Part shown: positions 18,673 to 27,594 of the stretch, in pieces
Layout of the letters: each line of letters opens with the position of its first letter
Numbering within the stretch: the stretch's first letter is position 1
Source: an uncultured Mucilaginibacter sp.
GTDB lineage: Bacteria > Bacteroidota > Bacteroidia > Sphingobacteriales > Sphingobacteriaceae
Assembly: GCF_903893715.1 (NCBI RefSeq)
Contig: NZ_CAITNG010000039.1
Span: 1-64,000, forward strand
DNA length: 64,000 nt
Reading direction: 5' to 3'
Made by a program: the position numbers and the translations under genes
Notes under the pieces: generated by a model
Told to the model about the DNA's origin: nothing
What the model saw: only the letters and a program-made list of their open reading frames with translations
Database searches by the model: none

Positions 18673-21084
18673 ATGGAACTTTCTCCGGGTGCACCTCATA
18701 TCTCTGACCCGAAGTCGGGTGATGGGCAAGGTTCGAAATCTACCTCCTCTGTAGAAACAGTTCAAAAACCGAAAATATCGTCGAATGGGCTTACAACTGC
18801 GGAAGCCATTACGCTGCTAAAGAAATATGGCCTAAATGCCATGCCGGATACCAGCGTGCATCCGCTGCGAATGGTACTCCAGAAGTTCTGGGCGCCTGTT
18901 CCCTGGATGCTCGAAGCGGCCATCATCCTTGAAATGGTCCTCGGTAAATATGTAGAGGCTTCGATCATAGCCACGCTCCTACTGTTCAATGCTGTCCTTG
19001 GCTGGTTCCAGGAAAGCCGTGCACAAGCTACGCTCACGGCATTAAAATCCCGTCTTGCTCTTACTGCATCCGTCAGGCGTGACGGTATTTGGAAAACGTT
19101 GGCCGCAACGGAATTGGTTCCGGGCGATGTGGTTAAACTCTCGCTCGGCGGTGTTGTGGCAGCAGATGTAACCCTAACCGGCGGTGAAATATTACTTGAC
19201 CAATCTATGCTTACCGGCGAATCCGTACCTATCGAAGCAAGCAAAGGCTTTCAGACGTATGCCGGGGCGCTGGTTCGGCGCGGTGAAGCCGAGGCAGAAG
19301 TTACGGCAACAGGCGCTAATACTAAATTTGGCCGGACGGCTGAACTTGTCCAAACAGCCCATGTTGAAAGTACCCAACAGAAGGCTGTACTAATTGTGGT
19401 GCGTAATCTGGCGTTCTTTAATGGCTTCATGATCGTTGTTTTGATAACCTATTCATGGTTTCTCAAAATGCCGGCGGCAGGGATCGTACCCCTTGTTTTA
19501 ACGGCTATACTGGCGTCAATCCCTGTTGCCCTGCCAGCCACTTTCACCCTGGCCGCCGCGATAGGCGGAAGCGCACTTGGAAAGCTGGGTGTTCTGCCGA
19601 CCCGACTTTCCGCAGTGGATGAAGCAGCATCCATAGTGGTTTTATGCGTCGACAAGACCGGTACCTTAACCCAAAATGCGCTGACGGTGACAGTGGTTCG
19701 CCCAATGTCCGGTTTCGATGAAGCGCATGTTCTGGCATTGGCTGCCTTGGCGAGTTCTGATAGCGGGCAGGACCCGGTGGAGGTCGCTATCCGTGCAGCA
19801 GCAGTAAGTGAAAAGGTGACAGATCCGCCGAAACTGGTGGCATTCACCCCATTTGATCCGGCAAAAAAAATGGCGGAGGCGACCGCTACAGATTTAACAG
19901 GGACACTGCAACATATTCTGAAAGGTGCCTATGACACCATTGCCGCGCTTGCCAAGCCTTCACCGGACGCGACAAAGGCAGCAAAGGAACTGGAGGCACA
20001 AGGTTATCGTGTAATGGCTGTAGCCACCGGTGTTCCGGCGGAGATAAGACTAGCCGGACTCATCGCCCTTAGTGATCCGCCGCGCAAGGACTCAGCAGCG
20101 CTTGTTATTGAACTTGACAGACTTTGTATTCGCACCGTGATGGTAACGGGCGATGCACCGGCTACAGCGGCCATAGTGGCAAAGGCCGTCGGTCTTCATG
20201 GCTCGGTATGTCCGCCCGGACCAATTCCTGATCGGGTTACCCCGGACCAATATGCAGTTTTCGCCGGGGTACTGCCGGAGGATAAATACAAACTCGTTAA
20301 GGCTTTTCAAAAAGGCGGCCACATCGTAGGTATGTGCGGTGACGGGGCAAATGACGCTCCTGCCTTACGCCAGGCGCAAATGGGTATTGCTGTTTCTACT
20401 GCAACCGACGTTGCCAAATCAGCTGCAGGCATGGTACTGACCGAACCGGGCCTTTCGGGCATCGTTGCCGCAGTCAAAGAGGGGCGAACTACGTTTCAAC
20501 GGATATTAAGCTACACCTTAAACTCCATTACCAAAAAGACGGTGCAGGTACTTTTCCTGACCATAGGGCTGGTTATGACCGGCCATGCGATTTTGACACC
20601 GCTACTAATGGTTATTATAATGATCACAGGTGACTTCCTTGGTATGTCATTAACCACAGACCATGTGCAGCCTTCCCCCGCCCCGAATGCCTGGCGTATT
20701 AGCAACCTTACTATCGCTGGCGTTACGATGGGGTTAGGGGAACTAGTGTTTAGTCTATCTGTTTTAGCTTTTGGGATCTACGGGATGAAGTTCAGCACCG
20801 GGGAGCTTCAGACACTGGCTTTCGTGATTATCGTGTCCGGCAACCAGGCCACAACTTATACCAACCGTGAGCGTCGGCATCTTTGGTCTTCACGACCAAG
20901 CAACTGGCTGATTTTTTCGTCTATAACGGATTTGGTGATCGCGTCGGCACTGGCCATCGGAGGCTTTGCAATGCAGCCTTTATCAGGACTGATGGTAGCC
21001 GGCACATTCGCCGCTGCAGTAATATTTGCATTCTTACTGGACTTGGTGAAGGTTCCGGTTTTTCGACGGCTTAGTATTACCTGA
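18673..21084 (+). CDS. Plasma-membrane-type P-type H+-ATPase (P3A)
   Basis: The 803-residue protein has an actuator domain with TGES, the phosphorylation motif DKTGTLTQN with D327, and the hinge motif GDGANDAPAL at about 556. The helix before the phosphorylation domain carries IPVALPATF, as in proton pumps of the fungal and plant type rather than calcium or metal pumps. About ten membrane helices are expected. A Ser/Thr/Pro-rich N-terminal tail of about 40 residues precedes the first domain, and there is no long C-terminal regulatory domain. It should export protons at the cost of ATP. A frameshifted response regulator lies upstream and an exporter operon downstream. Confidence 0.93.
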   Translation: MELSPGAPHISDPKSGDGQGSKSTSSVETVQKPKISSNGLTTAEAITLLKKYGLNAMPDTSVHPLRMVLQKFWAPVPWMLEAAIILEMVLGKYVEASIIATLLLFNAVLGWFQESRAQATLTALKSRLALTASVRRDGIWKTLAATELVPGDVVKLSLGGVVAADVTLTGGEILLDQSMLTGESVPIEASKGFQTYAGALVRRGEAEAEVTATGANTKFGRTAELVQTAHVESTQQKAVLIVVRNLAFFNGFMIVVLITYSWFLKMPAAGIVPLVLTAILASIPVALPATFTLAAAIGGSALGKLGVLPTRLSAVDEAASIVVLCVDKTGTLTQNALTVTVVRPMSGFDEAHVLALAALASSDSGQDPVEVAIRAAAVSEKVTDPPKLVAFTPFDPAKKMAEATATDLTGTLQHILKGAYDTIAALAKPSPDATKAAKELEAQGYRVMAVATGVPAEIRLAGLIALSDPPRKDSAALVIELDRLCIRTVMVTGDAPATAAIVAKAVGLHGSVCPPGPIPDRVTPDQYAVFAGVLPEDKYKLVKAFQKGGHIVGMCGDGANDAPALRQAQMGIAVSTATDVAKSAAGMVLTEPGLSGIVAAVKEGRTTFQRILSYTLNSITKKTVQVLFLTIGLVMTGHAILTPLLMVIIMITGDFLGMSLTTDHVQPSPAPNAWRISNLTIAGVTMGLGELVFSLSVLAFGIYGMKFSTGELQTLAFVIIVSGNQATTYTNRERRHLWSSRPSNWLIFSSITDLVIASALAIGGFAMQPLSGLMVAGTFAAAVIFAFLLDLVKVPVFRRLSIT

Positions 21085-21244
21085 TGATGTTTGTTTGAAC
21101 ATCCACATGTTTTCAACCTAAATATACAATGGAGTTGCATCTATTCATAATAAAACTGTTTAATAGCCTGATTTTCAATCGATGCAGGTTTATATGATGA
21201 TATGCGTAACTTTAGAGACTCAATTGCCAATTACGTAATATATC

Positions 21245-21958
21245 ATGCCCGGAGATCATAAAATTGTCGCAAGACTGGTAAAAGCCGGAAAGGAATACAA
21301 AATGGGTGATACAATCATCACGGCGTTACAGGCTTCCTCTGTCGATTTAAGGTCAGGTGAACTTACGCTCATTATTGGGCCTTCTGGTTCGGGAAAAACG
21401 ACATTACTCTCCTTGTTTGGCTGTGTTATCTATCCAAGTTTTGGGGAAGTGTGGATCAACGACATCAATGTCAGTCAGCTTAGTGAAAATAAGCTGGCAA
21501 AGATCCGGCTGGAAAAGATCGGTTTTGTTTTTCAAAAATTCAACTTAATCGCTCCGCTAACCGCCCTTGAAAATGTAATGATGCCTTTGCAATTGCAAGG
21601 CGTTGCTGACAAGGTAGCAAAACAAAAAGCAACCGACGCACTTGTCAAAGTAGGTATGGGCGACCGCTTGAAAAATCTCTCCAATGATCTAAGTGGTGGT
21701 CAGCAGCAACGGGTTGCCATAGCCAGAGCTTTAGTAACTAATCCCGAAATAATGCTGTGTGATGAGCCTACTGCATCTCTTGACATCAAAAGCGTAAGTA
21801 TTGTGATGGACGAACTGAGAACGCTGGCGAAACAAGGTAAGGCGGTTGCCGTGGTAACCCATGATACCCGCCTCAGACCATTCGCAGACCGTATTGTTTA
21901 TGTTACCGATGGTGCAGTAAGCGATAAACCTATAGAAGAAGAAATAGAACCCCACTAA
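21245..21958 (+). CDS. ABC transporter ATPase (DevA/LolD/MacB type)
   Basis: The 237-residue protein has Walker A GPSGSGKT (45-52), Q-loop FQKFNLI, signature LSGGQQQR (about 148-155) and Walker B IMLCDEPTAS (about 167-176). It is first in a four-gene operon followed by an adaptor, a permease and a TolC-type channel. Together they form a DevABC-like tripartite exporter in which this subunit powers MacB-like mechanical transport. The gap to the adaptor gene is nine bases. Confidence 0.93.
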   Translation: MPGDHKIVARLVKAGKEYKMGDTIITALQASSVDLRSGELTLIIGPSGSGKTTLLSLFGCVIYPSFGEVWINDINVSQLSENKLAKIRLEKIGFVFQKFNLIAPLTALENVMMPLQLQGVADKVAKQKATDALVKVGMGDRLKNLSNDLSGGQQQRVAIARALVTNPEIMLCDEPTASLDIKSVSIVMDELRTLAKQGKAVAVVTHDTRLRPFADRIVYVTDGAVSDKPIEEEIEPH

Positions 21959-21967
21959 AATCAGGAT

Positions 21968-22921
21968 ATGAAACAGCTTTTTTATTGTTTTACGGTGTTA
22001 CTTGCGTTGGCCGGATGTTCGGGTAGTCCGAATGACAAAACAACTACTAACGCACCGCCTAAAGCTAGCGTGGCCATAACCCAGGTAGTTGGTATTGGCA
22101 AGATCGTTCCGGAACGTGACATCATTCAGCTTTCATCACCAGTAAATGGCATTGTTGAACATATTTATAAAAATGAAAATGACTCTGTTAGTGCCGGGGA
22201 GACTGTATTGGAGTTGCAGCATGCGGTTGAAAGCGCGCAGGTAAATCAGCTTTCAAGCGAGGTGAATACGCAGTATGACCAGATAAAAGCAGACAATGCT
22301 GCTGTTGAAGAATACCAAGCAAAGTACAATAACAGTGTATTGGAATTACAGCGGCTGCAAAGGTTGCTAGCTAAAGGTGCAGAAACACAACAAGCGGTAG
22401 ATGACGCTAACACCAGCGTAAAGGGCTTTCAGTCGAACCTTAGCCGTTTGCAGGCTAATGCCCAGGTTTCCAAGAGTAAATTAACAGAGACAAAAGCAGC
22501 CCTTGAAGTGTCCAGACAGCAATTGGACCAGAAGATCATTAAATCTCCCGTGAAGGGGAAAATACTTGAAATAAGCACCCTCGTCGGCAGTGCTGTGAAT
22601 ACGCAAACCCCATTCGTCCAAATTAGCCCGCAGGGCAAAACCATAGCCGACTGCGAGATCGATGAATTATTTGCTGATAAGATCAGCAACGGCCTAAGGG
22701 CATGGGTGCGGAACACCGGATCATTGGACACTTTAGCAACAGGGACCGTTTATTTTACTTCGGGTTTCCTGAAAAAGAAATCACTTTTTACCGACCAGGC
22801 CGGCGAAAAGGAAGACAGGCGGGTTAGGGAAATAAAAATAGTGCTGGATAAGCCTGAAAAGCTATTGCTTAATGCAAGGGTTGAATGTGTGATTGATATT
22901 TCGACTAACCAAAAGAGATAA
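21968..22921 (+). CDS. HlyD/DevB-type membrane-fusion lipoprotein
   Basis: The 317-residue protein has a lipoprotein signal with lipobox LAGC at Cys17, a biotinyl-lipoyl-like half (VGIGKIVPERDIIQLSSPVNG), a long coiled-coil hairpin (about 75-185, rich in Gln/Glu/Leu) and a beta-barrel domain. This is the layout of adaptors that link an inner-membrane pump to TolC. The stop lies four bases before the permease start. Confidence 0.9.
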   Translation: MKQLFYCFTVLLALAGCSGSPNDKTTTNAPPKASVAITQVVGIGKIVPERDIIQLSSPVNGIVEHIYKNENDSVSAGETVLELQHAVESAQVNQLSSEVNTQYDQIKADNAAVEEYQAKYNNSVLELQRLQRLLAKGAETQQAVDDANTSVKGFQSNLSRLQANAQVSKSKLTETKAALEVSRQQLDQKIIKSPVKGKILEISTLVGSAVNTQTPFVQISPQGKTIADCEIDELFADKISNGLRAWVRNTGSLDTLATGTVYFTSGFLKKKSLFTDQAGEKEDRRVREIKIVLDKPEKLLLNARVECVIDISTNQKR

Positions 22922-22925
22922 TAAA

Positions 22926-24053
22926 ATGCTTAAGACCGCCTGGGAGTTTATCAGATTTGACAAAGCGAAGAGTATCGGCGTGATCGTTGGTATTTTGATC
23001 AGCACTTTTTTGATCGGGCAGCAACTGGGCGTATTCTTTTTTTTAACCGGCTTAATGGGATCGCTTGCCACTAACGTTAAGGCGGATATTTGGGTGGTTG
23101 ACAGCAAAACGGACGATGTGAACCAGTTGGGCAAGTTGGATATCCGTACCCTAAGGGCGGTGCAGGGACTCAGCGGAGTGAAGGAAGCTTTCCCCATATT
23201 AATCACCGGGGCATCGTGTAACTATAATAATGGCACCAGTGGTGCTATCACGTTGATTGGCGTTGACATATCCAAATTAAACACCGTATTAGATTCCAGT
23301 AAGATCATTGCCGGTAAACCTGCCGACCTGCAAATGGATGGTGCCGTAAGTGCTGAATTTTTTGAGAAGAAAAATATCGGCGATAACATCAATCTCGGAA
23401 CCGATTTTGAGATCAACGGCAAACGCGCCTTTTTTGCGCTGCAGACTAAAGGATTCCGTGGGTTTGGCAGCAGTATTTCCGTTACTACCATTGAACGCGC
23501 CCGGTTTTATTCCAACCAATCGGTTAATAGCGTTAGCGCCGTTTTAGTCAAGCTGCTACCGGGTGCCAATGCCGATGACGTTGTTGCCAGGATAAATAGT
23601 ACCATTAGCGGCGTGCGTGCCTGGCCTTCGCAAGCGTTAGCTAAATCAACCATCGAAAAAATTCTAGGCTCAAGCGGTATCGCGTTAAGCACCGGCACCC
23701 TGATTGTTTTCGCGCTGATAGCCGGGTTTTTTATCATCGGATTAACTATGTATTCTTCTGCGCTTGACCGCCTCAAAGATTACGGCACATTAAAAGCTAT
23801 TGGTGCAGGTAACGGGTATATCAGGCGGCTGATATTAACGCAGGCTATGTTTTTTGCTATTGCCGGGTTTGTTATCGGTATGCTTTTGCTCGAAGGGTTT
23901 CGTATGGGCGTCGCGAAATCCGGCCTAATATTCAGTTTTTCACCGTTGGTCATATCAGGCATGTTTTTAACAATTGCTTTAATTGCTTTGGGCGGAGCAT
24001 CATTTGCATTACGAAGGATTAGCAGTGTTGAACCGGCGTCTGTTTTTAATTGA
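22926..24053 (+). CDS. DevC-type ABC permease (FtsX/MacB fold)
   Basis: The frame is open from 22893, overlapping the adaptor gene, but ATG 22926 gives the normal N-terminus MLKTAWEFIRFDKAKSIG, so it is preferred (375 residues). The first helix (about 16-40) is followed by a periplasmic domain of about 200 residues and then three helices (about 255-280, 305-330, 340-365), the four-helix FtsX/MacB arrangement. It is the membrane part of the tripartite exporter encoded by this operon. Confidence 0.9.
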   Translation: MLKTAWEFIRFDKAKSIGVIVGILISTFLIGQQLGVFFFLTGLMGSLATNVKADIWVVDSKTDDVNQLGKLDIRTLRAVQGLSGVKEAFPILITGASCNYNNGTSGAITLIGVDISKLNTVLDSSKIIAGKPADLQMDGAVSAEFFEKKNIGDNINLGTDFEINGKRAFFALQTKGFRGFGSSISVTTIERARFYSNQSVNSVSAVLVKLLPGANADDVVARINSTISGVRAWPSQALAKSTIEKILGSSGIALSTGTLIVFALIAGFFIIGLTMYSSALDRLKDYGTLKAIGAGNGYIRRLILTQAMFFAIAGFVIGMLLLEGFRMGVAKSGLIFSFSPLVISGMFLTIALIALGGASFALRRISSVEPASVFN

Positions 24054-24069
24054 TCAATAAAAAACTAAT

Positions 24070-25464
24070 ATGATCCGTTCAACCAAATTTCTGCTAAAAG
24101 TGGTAAGTAATCTAAAAAAACAATTAACAGGTTTTGCTATTATCCTGCTATTGTTGCGTTCCACTATTCCCGCGTTTGCGCAAACTACCGTTTCGTTGCG
24201 GCAGGCTATTTCCAGCGCCCTAGCCAACAGAAAAAACATCCAGGCAGGTAAAATGGACCTGACGATTCGGAAACTGCAAACAGAAGCCCTGCTCAAAAAG
24301 TACTGGCCGCAAGTATCGGTTGAATATAATTATCTGTACAATCCCATTTTACAGACATCGATTTTACCGATTGGTATTTTCAATCCTGCTTACCCTGTTG
24401 ATGCAACGAAAAGCATACAGTTTGGTACAAAATGGTCGCAGGCCGCTGGTGTTACCGTAGTACAGCCTTTGCTGGATGTTTCCATATCCAGGCAAAAAAG
24501 TGAATCAGAACTTCAGGAACGAATCGCAGTAGCATCACAGTTGCAATCAGAATATGAATTGGTTTACGATGTGGCCCAGGCCTATGCCAATATTGGTTTG
24601 CAGCAGGAACAGATTGGAGTAGCCATTGCAGATACCGCCAGAACATGGATAAGTTATCAGTTGCAGAAAAACAAATTTTTAGCAAAACGACTGCTAAAAT
24701 CGGACCTCAATACCGCCCTGATTAATCATCACAATACCCTGCAAAAGTTAGCAGATGCCGTATCGCAGTTGGTTGAAAATAAAGTGTACCTCTTGTTCCT
24801 GATCGGGCAAGATGATGTTGCCCATGCGGACATCGCTATCGACATGAGTTTATTCAAAAACAATAACGCGGAACGATTAGCCCTCGTCCCCATGAACGAC
24901 TCTATACCTGAATTACAGCAACTGGCTTTACAGAGCAAACTTGCCGCTTTGCAGGCAGAGACAGAAAAAGCTAAATATTTACCAACCATCAGCATGAAAG
25001 GATTTTTAGGTGCTAATCAATATACCAACCAGTTTAGCCCAATAGCGGCAAATTCGTGGTTTGGTTTGAGTTATGTGGGCCTGGATGTGAAACTGCCGCT
25101 GCTTATTGGCGAAGACAAACAAAATAAATTACAGCAACTAAAATTACAATCGTACCAGTACAATGACCAGCGCGATGATAAATATGCCGGGTACGTTAAA
25201 GATGCTGTAACGGCAAAAATAAAAACCGACCGTTTGCTGGCACAACTAAAAACGCTGAATGAAAATATATCGCTGTCAAAGGAAACCATTCAAATCATGC
25301 AGGACAGGTTTGATGAAGGCCAGGAGACGGCATCAACTTTAAATACGGAGGAAGTAAGCCTCGAAAGTATTTTGGCAAACTACGCGCTCGGGGAAAAACA
25401 ATTGTGGATTTTTCAACTGGATTACCTGAAGGCGACAGGCAGATTGAATAAATTATGGCAATAA
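24070..25464 (+). CDS. TolC-family outer membrane channel protein (exporter operon)
   Basis: The 464-residue protein has an N-terminal signal region ending near AFAQ and two OEP-type repeats with long helices (TVSLRQAISSALANRKNIQ at the start, STLNTEEVSLESILANY late). It follows the permease by 16 bases and supplies the outer-membrane exit duct of the DevABC-like pump. The exported substrate is unknown. Confidence 0.9.
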   Translation: MIRSTKFLLKVVSNLKKQLTGFAIILLLLRSTIPAFAQTTVSLRQAISSALANRKNIQAGKMDLTIRKLQTEALLKKYWPQVSVEYNYLYNPILQTSILPIGIFNPAYPVDATKSIQFGTKWSQAAGVTVVQPLLDVSISRQKSESELQERIAVASQLQSEYELVYDVAQAYANIGLQQEQIGVAIADTARTWISYQLQKNKFLAKRLLKSDLNTALINHHNTLQKLADAVSQLVENKVYLLFLIGQDDVAHADIAIDMSLFKNNNAERLALVPMNDSIPELQQLALQSKLAALQAETEKAKYLPTISMKGFLGANQYTNQFSPIAANSWFGLSYVGLDVKLPLLIGEDKQNKLQQLKLQSYQYNDQRDDKYAGYVKDAVTAKIKTDRLLAQLKTLNENISLSKETIQIMQDRFDEGQETASTLNTEEVSLESILANYALGEKQLWIFQLDYLKATGRLNKLWQ

Positions 25465-25807
25465 CGTAAAAAAACCTACGAAGCAAACCTCTCAACGGGA
25501 GTTATCTTTAATTCTTTCTTTACATTGTGGCGAGGTATACGAACAATGAAATATGCCAGTTTTATCCTGGTTCAGTTGTTTAAATAATTGATCAGCAGTT
25601 TTCAGTCTTATTATGCGCAACCCGGGAAATTGATAAGTTTTCTGGCAATTTATTTGTGAAATAACATAACGTTGTTTTAGCGAAAAAGCAACAATATTGA
25701 ATTAGCACAAGCGTCCATAAGTAGACCTGGTAATTATAACAATCATCATTGATAGCCCATTAGGTGAACATTCTTGGAGATAACTGCGGCGAAAGGCAAC
25801 AATGCCA
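25465..25807. other. Intergenic stretch between convergent operons
   Basis: No gene or RNA was recognised. It lies between the ends of the exporter operon (plus) and the DUF202 gene (minus). No strong terminator hairpin was found. Confidence 0.4.
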
Positions 25808-26212
25808 TTAAATACTTGGCAATAAATAGTAGATAAGTAGCGCACTTATAATCAGGATACCAAGTGTGAGCAATAGTAACAACAAGAAAGATGGGTGATA
25901 GTTGTGATCCTGCAACTGCCGCTCTGTCCGCTTGTATCGGAAGAAGGCAAGAAGTGCCATTATTGCGCCTGTCGCCACTAAAAATATGCCGATCTCTGCG
26001 GAATAGCCCTTTCCTGGTAAAATAGCTTTCCCTGCTAAAACGATGGAAATTTGTTTGATGAACAAGGCGAACTTAACCACGACAAAGCCGAATGCCATTA
26101 ACGCAATGCTGGTTCTTATCCAGGCTAAAAAAGTTCTTTCGTTGGCTAAATGATCACTTGGATTATTTAATAGCTTATTTAGTTTGTCGGGATGCATGAT
26201 TTTTATAAACAA
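25808..26212 (-). CDS. DUF202 (YidH-type) membrane protein
   Basis: The product is at most 134 residues; ATG at 26197 (MHPDKLNKLL) may be the true start. The DUF202 signature LANERTFLAWIRTSIALMAFG is followed by three membrane helices in all. The family is found in inner membranes with unknown function. It lies 74 bases downstream of the cytochrome c gene, so it may be read through from the oxidase operon. Confidence 0.85.
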   Translation of the reverse strand: MFIKIMHPDKLNKLLNNPSDHLANERTFLAWIRTSIALMAFGFVVVKFALFIKQISIVLAGKAILPGKGYSAEIGIFLVATGAIMALLAFFRYKRTERQLQDHNYHPSFLLLLLLTLGILIISALLIYYLLPSI

Positions 26213-26286
26213 ACTACGTTTTTACAATTTTTTTCTATTTGCTGACTAGTGCTTTCAAAACACGCTATGGTTTAGTTCTCTAAATG

Positions 26287-26904
26287 CTATTGCACAATCC
26301 GATGACTTGTTTTACTGAATTTCGTTTTAAGTAAATCAATTAAAGTCTTCATTTTGATGGCGAAGAAGAACGTCAACAGTGATAGAAAGATCAGACCTCC
26401 AAGTACGAACCATGTTCTATAGTCCCCAGGTAATATGGGTGTATGCGCGCCCGGAAGATCAATGTAAACAACTTGTCTTACAAAGCCGGATTCGCCTTTA
26501 TAAGGGTCGTTATCTTCCACCGCCGCCGTTGTTACCGGCAGCTGTGCCACGGCGTTTTTACTTTCCGATCGGATATAGCCGATGATATTTCTGATGTCCT
26601 GATCGCTCAGATTCGGGTGGTTTGGCATCACCGTTTGGTTGAATTGGTTAAACAGGCGTACAGCGGATGTGTCGCCGCTTTTGATCACCGTTTGCGAAGC
26701 ATGAACAAAGCTGATAATCCAGGCTTCGCTGTGACGGTCGAAAACATTGCGCAGTGCGGGCCCAACAACTTGCGTTTGAATAGCATGGCAGGAAGTACAA
26801 TTCTGCTGAAATACCGCTTTCCCTTCAATATTATCAGGATCGGCAGCATGGCTAACCCTGGCTAACGAAACCAGGATAATTACACTTAAAATGGTTTTTT
26901 TCAT
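26287..26904 (-). CDS. Membrane-anchored class I cytochrome c
   Basis: The 205-residue protein has a signal peptide (1-20), a haem-binding CTSCH (C36, C39, H40), a probable axial Met93 in TVMPNHPNLS, and one C-terminal membrane helix (about 162-182). It should carry electrons on the periplasmic side, most likely to the ba3-type oxidase encoded in the same operon. It is the last gene of that operon, nine bases after the SCO gene. Confidence 0.92.
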   Translation of the reverse strand: MKKTILSVIILVSLARVSHAADPDNIEGKAVFQQNCTSCHAIQTQVVGPALRNVFDRHSEAWIISFVHASQTVIKSGDTSAVRLFNQFNQTVMPNHPNLSDQDIRNIIGYIRSESKNAVAQLPVTTAAVEDNDPYKGESGFVRQVVYIDLPGAHTPILPGDYRTWFVLGGLIFLSLLTFFFAIKMKTLIDLLKTKFSKTSHRIVQ

Positions 26905-26913
26905 GTGGGTGTT

Positions 26914-27573
26914 TTATTTGTTTGGAGGGCTCACTTTTAACCTGCTGATATCCGTTATCAACCTGCTTATTTCATCTTCGTCCGTACCGTCGTAGTAGCC
27001 CCTTATATGGTTTTGACGATCTACCAGTACAATTTTATCACTATGGATGAAATCACCCTCGCCGCCATCGCCATCAGTAGCAGTAATAAATAACCCGTTA
27101 CGTGCAAACCTGTAAAGTTCAGGTTTACTTCCGGTGCCCAGTTGCCACTGCTGCAAATCAATGCTATGCTTTACAGCATATTTTTTCAGCTTAGTGGGTG
27201 TGTCGTGGTAGGGATCTACGGTAAACGACAACAGGCGTACTTGTTTATCATTCGGAAAAGCTTGCTGGATAAGCCGCATACCGGCCATCATTTTAGGACA
27301 TATGGTCGGGCAGGAAGTAAAGAAGTAATTCACCACCCAAACCTTTTCCTTTACAAAGCTTCCTTTAAGCGCACTGCTATCCGTATTCAGAAAGGCAAAG
27401 TCCGGCACAGTAAGGTGCGGCACATCAGCATCTTCGATTGAAGTTCCGCTGTGATAATAAGGTAGTCCTTCAATATTGTTCTCGTACCACCGCATCGCTG
27501 TGAATACGAGAAGGGGCACAATAATTATCAAAGAAAAAAATAAAATGATTGCCTTTCGGTTTACCTGTTTCAT
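26914..27573 (-). CDS. SCO-family copper chaperone
   Basis: The 219-residue protein has one N-terminal membrane anchor (about 9-27) and a thioredoxin-like domain with the copper-binding CPTIC motif (C88, C92) and a later His in DFIHSDK. SCO proteins deliver copper to, or reduce, the CuA site of oxidase subunit II. It lies 21 bases after the subunit I gene, which supports that role here. Confidence 0.93.
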   Translation of the reverse strand: MKQVNRKAIILFFSLIIIVPLLVFTAMRWYENNIEGLPYYHSGTSIEDADVPHLTVPDFAFLNTDSSALKGSFVKEKVWVVNYFFTSCPTICPKMMAGMRLIQQAFPNDKQVRLLSFTVDPYHDTPTKLKKYAVKHSIDLQQWQLGTGSKPELYRFARNGLFITATDGDGGEGDFIHSDKIVLVDRQNHIRGYYDGTDEDEISRLITDISRLKVSPPNK

Positions 27574-27594
27574 AACAGCTATATTGTGGTCATA

